From an uncultured Eubacteriales bacterium (GTDB lineage Bacteria > Bacillota > Clostridia > Oscillospirales > Oscillospiraceae): a stretch of DNA of 8,559 bases. The stretch lies in the NCBI GenBank assembly GCA_958427375.1, contig CAUABY010000080.1, positions 1 through 8,559 on the forward strand, in the 5' to 3' direction. Made by a program: the position numbers and the translations under genes. Positions 6,255-8,559 of this stretch are shown here, piece after piece. Every line of letters starts with the position of its first letter. Position 1 is the first letter of the stretch. The notes below the pieces were generated by a model. It was not told the DNA's origin, did no database searches, and worked only from the letters and a program-made list of their open reading frames with translations.

Positions 6255-6277
6255 ATTTGCACTCACCTTGTAAGTGT
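6255..6277 (-). repeat. CRISPR anti-repeat of the tracrRNA
   Basis: The anti-repeat immediately precedes the AAGG nexus. Its complement predicts a CRISPR repeat that begins like (G)TTTGCACTC and continues with CTTGTAAGTGT, with possible mismatches at the usual bulge near the junction. Only one such copy is present in the window, so it is not an array. Confidence 0.65.
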
Positions 6278-6281
6278 AGTC

Positions 6282-6310
6282 ATTCTACCACGCGCAGAGA
6301 TAAAATGCAA
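6282..6310 (-). promoter_or_regulatory. tracrRNA promoter
   Basis: On the minus strand TTGCAT (6310-6305), a 17-base spacer and TAGAAT (6287-6282) form a sigma-A promoter. It has an extended -10 TGG directly upstream of TAGAAT. The predicted start is an A near 6275-6277, at the beginning of the anti-repeat. A longer tracrRNA from a weaker upstream promoter cannot be excluded. Confidence 0.6.
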
Positions 6311-6344
6311 GAGAATTTTACAAAACTGACAGGAGATAAAGAAT

Positions 6345-8559
6345 ATGGAAAAGAAAATGTATGTTGGGATTGACATGGGCACAAACTCAGTCGGATTGGC
6401 AGTAACCGATGAAAATTACAAGCTGTACCGTGTAAAGGGCAAGGATTACTGGTGTTCACGCACTTTTGACAAAGCAGATACCGCAGTTGAGAGGCGCACA
6501 AACCGCATCTCCCGTCGGCGCAGACAGCGCGAAGTTGCGCGGCTCGGCATACTTCGTGAGCTTTTCGCCGATGAAATTGCCAAAGTCGACCCCGGCTTTT
6601 ATGCGCGCTTAGATGAAAGCAAGTATCATCTGGAGGACCGTGACAATAAACAGCCCTATGCTGTTTTTGCGGACAAGGGCTATACAGACAAAGAGTACTA
6701 TGCTCAGTACCCCACTATTTTTCACCTGCGCAGTGAACTGATTGATTCTGACGAGCCGCACGATGTGCGCCTTGTATATCTCGCTCTCGCCAACATGTTC
6801 AAACACCGTGGGCATTTTCTAAATGACTCTTTGAGCAGTGATAAGCCGCTTGCCGACACTGCCGAGGCGTACTCTAATTTCTATTACACCGCAAGCGAGC
6901 TCGGCATCTCTTTCCCACCTGAGGCTCAGCCTGATTGTGTTGACGCTGTAAGCCTTGAAAGTCTGCTCGGCGATAAAGGTGTGTCCAGAACAGATAAGGC
7001 AAAAAACATTTGCCAATACCTCGCAATTGATAAAAAAACCTGCAAACCCATATATGCGCTCATAAACCTTATATGCGGGCTGAGTACTAAACTAATAGAC
7101 ATCTATGGGGCTGAGTTTATTGACGAAGAGAACAAAAAGATGAGCATCGGCTTCCGTGACAGCAGTTATGAAGAGCAGGATGCTGAGGGGCGCAAGCTGC
7201 TCGGTGAAAACTATGCTCTGATTGATGCCGCTAAGGAACTGCATGATATAGGTCTCCTCTCGTCTATCATGAAAGGCTATAAATACCTTTCACAGGCGCG
7301 TGTTGCGCTATATAAAGAACATGCTGATGATTTGAAAAAGCTGAAGTATGTGCTCAAAAAATATGACATGGCTTCTTACGACAAAGTATTCAGGAAAATG
7401 GATGAGGGGAGCTACAGTGCATATGTCGGCAGTGTGAACTCAGGCGCCAAGATACGGAGAGGTGTAAAGGACGGCAGCTCAGAAGTTTTCTGCAAAAGCA
7501 TGAAAAAAATTCTTGAAACGCTTCCTAAGGACGATGCGGATGTTCAATACCTTTTGGCAAAAGCAACTGATTCCTCCCTTCTCCCCAAACAGCTCACTTT
7601 TGAAAACGGCGTAATTCCAAACCAGCTCCACGCCGCGGAAATGAAAGCAATTTTACGACAGGCGGAAAAATACCTGCCTTTCCTGCTGGAGAAAGACGAG
7701 TATGATTTGACGGTTTCCCAGCGCATTATACAGCTTTTCACGTTCCGTATTCCCTACTATGTCGGGCCTATAGGCAAAAATCATGCCGGAGAAAAGGGAT
7801 ACAACATCTGGGCAACTCGCCGTGCCGGTGAGGAAATCGGGCGCGTATACCCATGGAATTTTGAGCAGAAAATTGACACGAAAGCCGCCGCGGAAAAGTT
7901 CATTGAGCGCATGGTGCGCCACTGCACCTACATAAACGGCGAGCGCACATTACCAAAATGTTCTCTGCTCTATGAAAAATTCATGGTTCTCAATGAGCTG
8001 AACAACCTCAGAATAAACGGTGAAAAACCCTCCGTCTCCGTAAAGCAGGATATCTACACAAAGCTTTTCTGCCGCGGGAAGCGCGTGACCATGAAAATGC
8101 TAAAGGACTATCTTTACAATTCCTCACTTATTCCCTCAAAGGAAGATGTGGTCATCAGCGGCATTGACAATGGCTTTAATTCTTCTCTGAGCTCCGTAAA
8201 TAAATTTTATGGCATACTGGGAGATGCAGTATTTGCTGACTCCAGCCAGAAAATGATTGAGGATATTATATTCTGGGGCACGGTATACGGCAATGACAAA
8301 AAGTTCTTAAAAGAAAGGATAGAAGAAGTTTACAGCGCCCGGCTGAGTCCGGACGAAATCAAGCGCATACTCGGTTTCAAATTCAATGACTGGGGTAATC
8401 TTTCAAGAGAGTTTCTTGAGCTGGAGGGTGAATGTGAGTGCGGCAAATGCTCAATTATTCAGGCGCTGTGGAACACTAATCATAATTTGATGGAGCTTTT
8501 ATCTGACCAATTCACATTTAAAAATGAGTTGGACAAGAAAACTGGCTCTGCCGGAAAGG
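6345..8559 (+). CDS. cas9: CRISPR-associated endonuclease Cas9, type II-A-like (5' part, runs off window)
   Basis: 738 codons are open without a stop to the window end. The ATG at 6345 is supported by AGGAGA 9 bases upstream. The RuvC-I motif YVGIDMGTNSVGLAVTD places the catalytic Asp at residue 10. The Arg-rich bridge helix follows (RRTNRISRRRRQREVARLGILRE in pieces, ~50-73). The REC lobe then follows SpCas9 block by block: YPTIFHLRSELIDS (122-135), ALANMFKHRGHFL (147-159), PKQLTFENGVIPNQLH (414-429), FRIPYYVGP (467-475), PWNFEQ (503-508), LPKCSLLYEKF (536-546), then GFKFNDWGNLSREFLE and NLMELLSDQFTFKNEL near the end. RuvC-II, HNH, RuvC-III and the PAM-interacting domain lie beyond the window. 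Cas9 cleaves crRNA-matched DNA using the divergently encoded tracrRNA. An unusual C-x-C-x2-C cluster (697, 699, 702) sits in the distal REC lobe. Confidence 0.97.
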   Translation, partial: MEKKMYVGIDMGTNSVGLAVTDENYKLYRVKGKDYWCSRTFDKADTAVERRTNRISRRRRQREVARLGILRELFADEIAKVDPGFYARLDESKYHLEDRDNKQPYAVFADKGYTDKEYYAQYPTIFHLRSELIDSDEPHDVRLVYLALANMFKHRGHFLNDSLSSDKPLADTAEAYSNFYYTASELGISFPPEAQPDCVDAVSLESLLGDKGVSRTDKAKNICQYLAIDKKTCKPIYALINLICGLSTKLIDIYGAEFIDEENKKMSIGFRDSSYEEQDAEGRKLLGENYALIDAAKELHDIGLLSSIMKGYKYLSQARVALYKEHADDLKKLKYVLKKYDMASYDKVFRKMDEGSYSAYVGSVNSGAKIRRGVKDGSSEVFCKSMKKILETLPKDDADVQYLLAKATDSSLLPKQLTFENGVIPNQLHAAEMKAILRQAEKYLPFLLEKDEYDLTVSQRIIQLFTFRIPYYVGPIGKNHAGEKGYNIWATRRAGEEIGRVYPWNFEQKIDTKAAAEKFIERMVRHCTYINGERTLPKCSLLYEKFMVLNELNNLRINGEKPSVSVKQDIYTKLFCRGKRVTMKMLKDYLYNSSLIPSKEDVVISGIDNGFNSSLSSVNKFYGILGDAVFADSSQKMIEDIIFWGTVYGNDKKFLKERIEEVYSARLSPDEIKRILGFKFNDWGNLSREFLELEGECECGKCSIIQALWNTNHNLMELLSDQFTFKNELDKKTGSAGK

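Larger units (their letters stand above)
6185..6277 (-). ncRNA. tracrRNA of the type II CRISPR-Cas system
   Basis: On the minus strand, divergent from cas9, the elements of a tracrRNA appear in order. First is an anti-repeat (6277-6255) ending GAGTGCAAAT. Then comes AAGG and a minimal nexus hairpin GGTTTAACC (6252-6244), followed by GAAATTG. Next is a perfect hairpin CTGCA-TTG-TGCAG (6231-6219). Last is a terminator stem GACC-GCAA-GGTC with a GNRA loop and T-rich tail (to ~6185). The string ATAAGG...CCGAAAT closely matches the nexus of the S. thermophilus CRISPR1 tracrRNA as I remember it (ATAAGGCTTCATGCCGAAAT). The ~93-nt length and the position upstream of cas9 on the opposite strand match short tracrRNAs of II-A loci. 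It pairs with crRNA repeats, recruits RNase III and is bound by Cas9. The exact 5' end is inferred from the promoter. Confidence 0.82.

Noticed and set aside
6255..6290. Possible CRISPR repeat or degenerate array before cas9
   Set aside because: Only a single copy is present, with no spacers. It is followed on the minus strand by a nexus and terminator, so it is the tracrRNA anti-repeat rather than an array.
6108..6329. Plus-strand ORF of 73 codons between the MATE gene and cas9
   Set aside because: It has no ribosome binding site, runs through the inverted repeat, promoter and tracrRNA gene, and shows no protein-like composition.
6609..7922. Several minus-strand ORFs of 65-89 codons inside cas9
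   Set aside because: They are antisense to an unbroken Cas9 frame with conserved motifs throughout, and none has a convincing start site.

Overview
The window looks like chromosomal DNA of a Gram-positive Clostridia-type bacterium, probably a gut Oscillospiraceae/Lachnospiraceae relative. This is inferred from three things: purine-rich GGAG-type ribosome binding sites with consensus sigma-A promoters, Firmicutes-like versions of every recognisable protein, and a Cas9 that follows the Streptococcus-type (II-A) architecture block by block. No taxonomic search was possible.

Region 1 (1-~600) is debris of an integrated mobile element: the tail of one ORF, a small protein resembling the N-terminus of the sigma-like proteins carried by conjugative transposons, and a Cys-containing basic remnant. 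It abuts, tail to tail, a flavodoxin-type NADPH-dependent oxidoreductase gene (minus strand) whose C-terminal third is missing, so a rearrangement breakpoint lies near 570-600.

Region 2 (~600-1520) is a divergent pair: the truncated flavodoxin gene and a MerR-family regulator. They share a short intergenic region with a palindromic operator and a 19-bp-spaced promoter, as expected for MerR-controlled promoters. A strong hairpin, probably a bidirectional terminator, closes the merR gene.

Region 3 (1529-3600, minus strand) is a compact three-gene operon: WYL-domain HTH regulator, then an MmcQ/YjbR-family protein, then a GyrI-like ligand-binding protein. A 24-bp palindrome just upstream of the regulator is a candidate operator.

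Region 4 (3730-6100, plus strand) carries an alpha/beta hydrolase with leucine where the catalytic histidine is expected, and a MATE-family efflux pump behind a near-perfect sigma-A promoter and followed by a hairpin.

Region 5 (6100-8559) is the start of a type II CRISPR-Cas locus. It holds a divergently encoded tracrRNA (promoter, anti-repeat, nexus, two hairpins, GNRA-capped terminator) and the first 738 codons of cas9, which runs off the window. The CRISPR array and the adaptation genes are not in the window. The tracrRNA is the main non-coding discovery here: it explains most of the 300-bp gap before cas9 and predicts the start of the CRISPR repeat.
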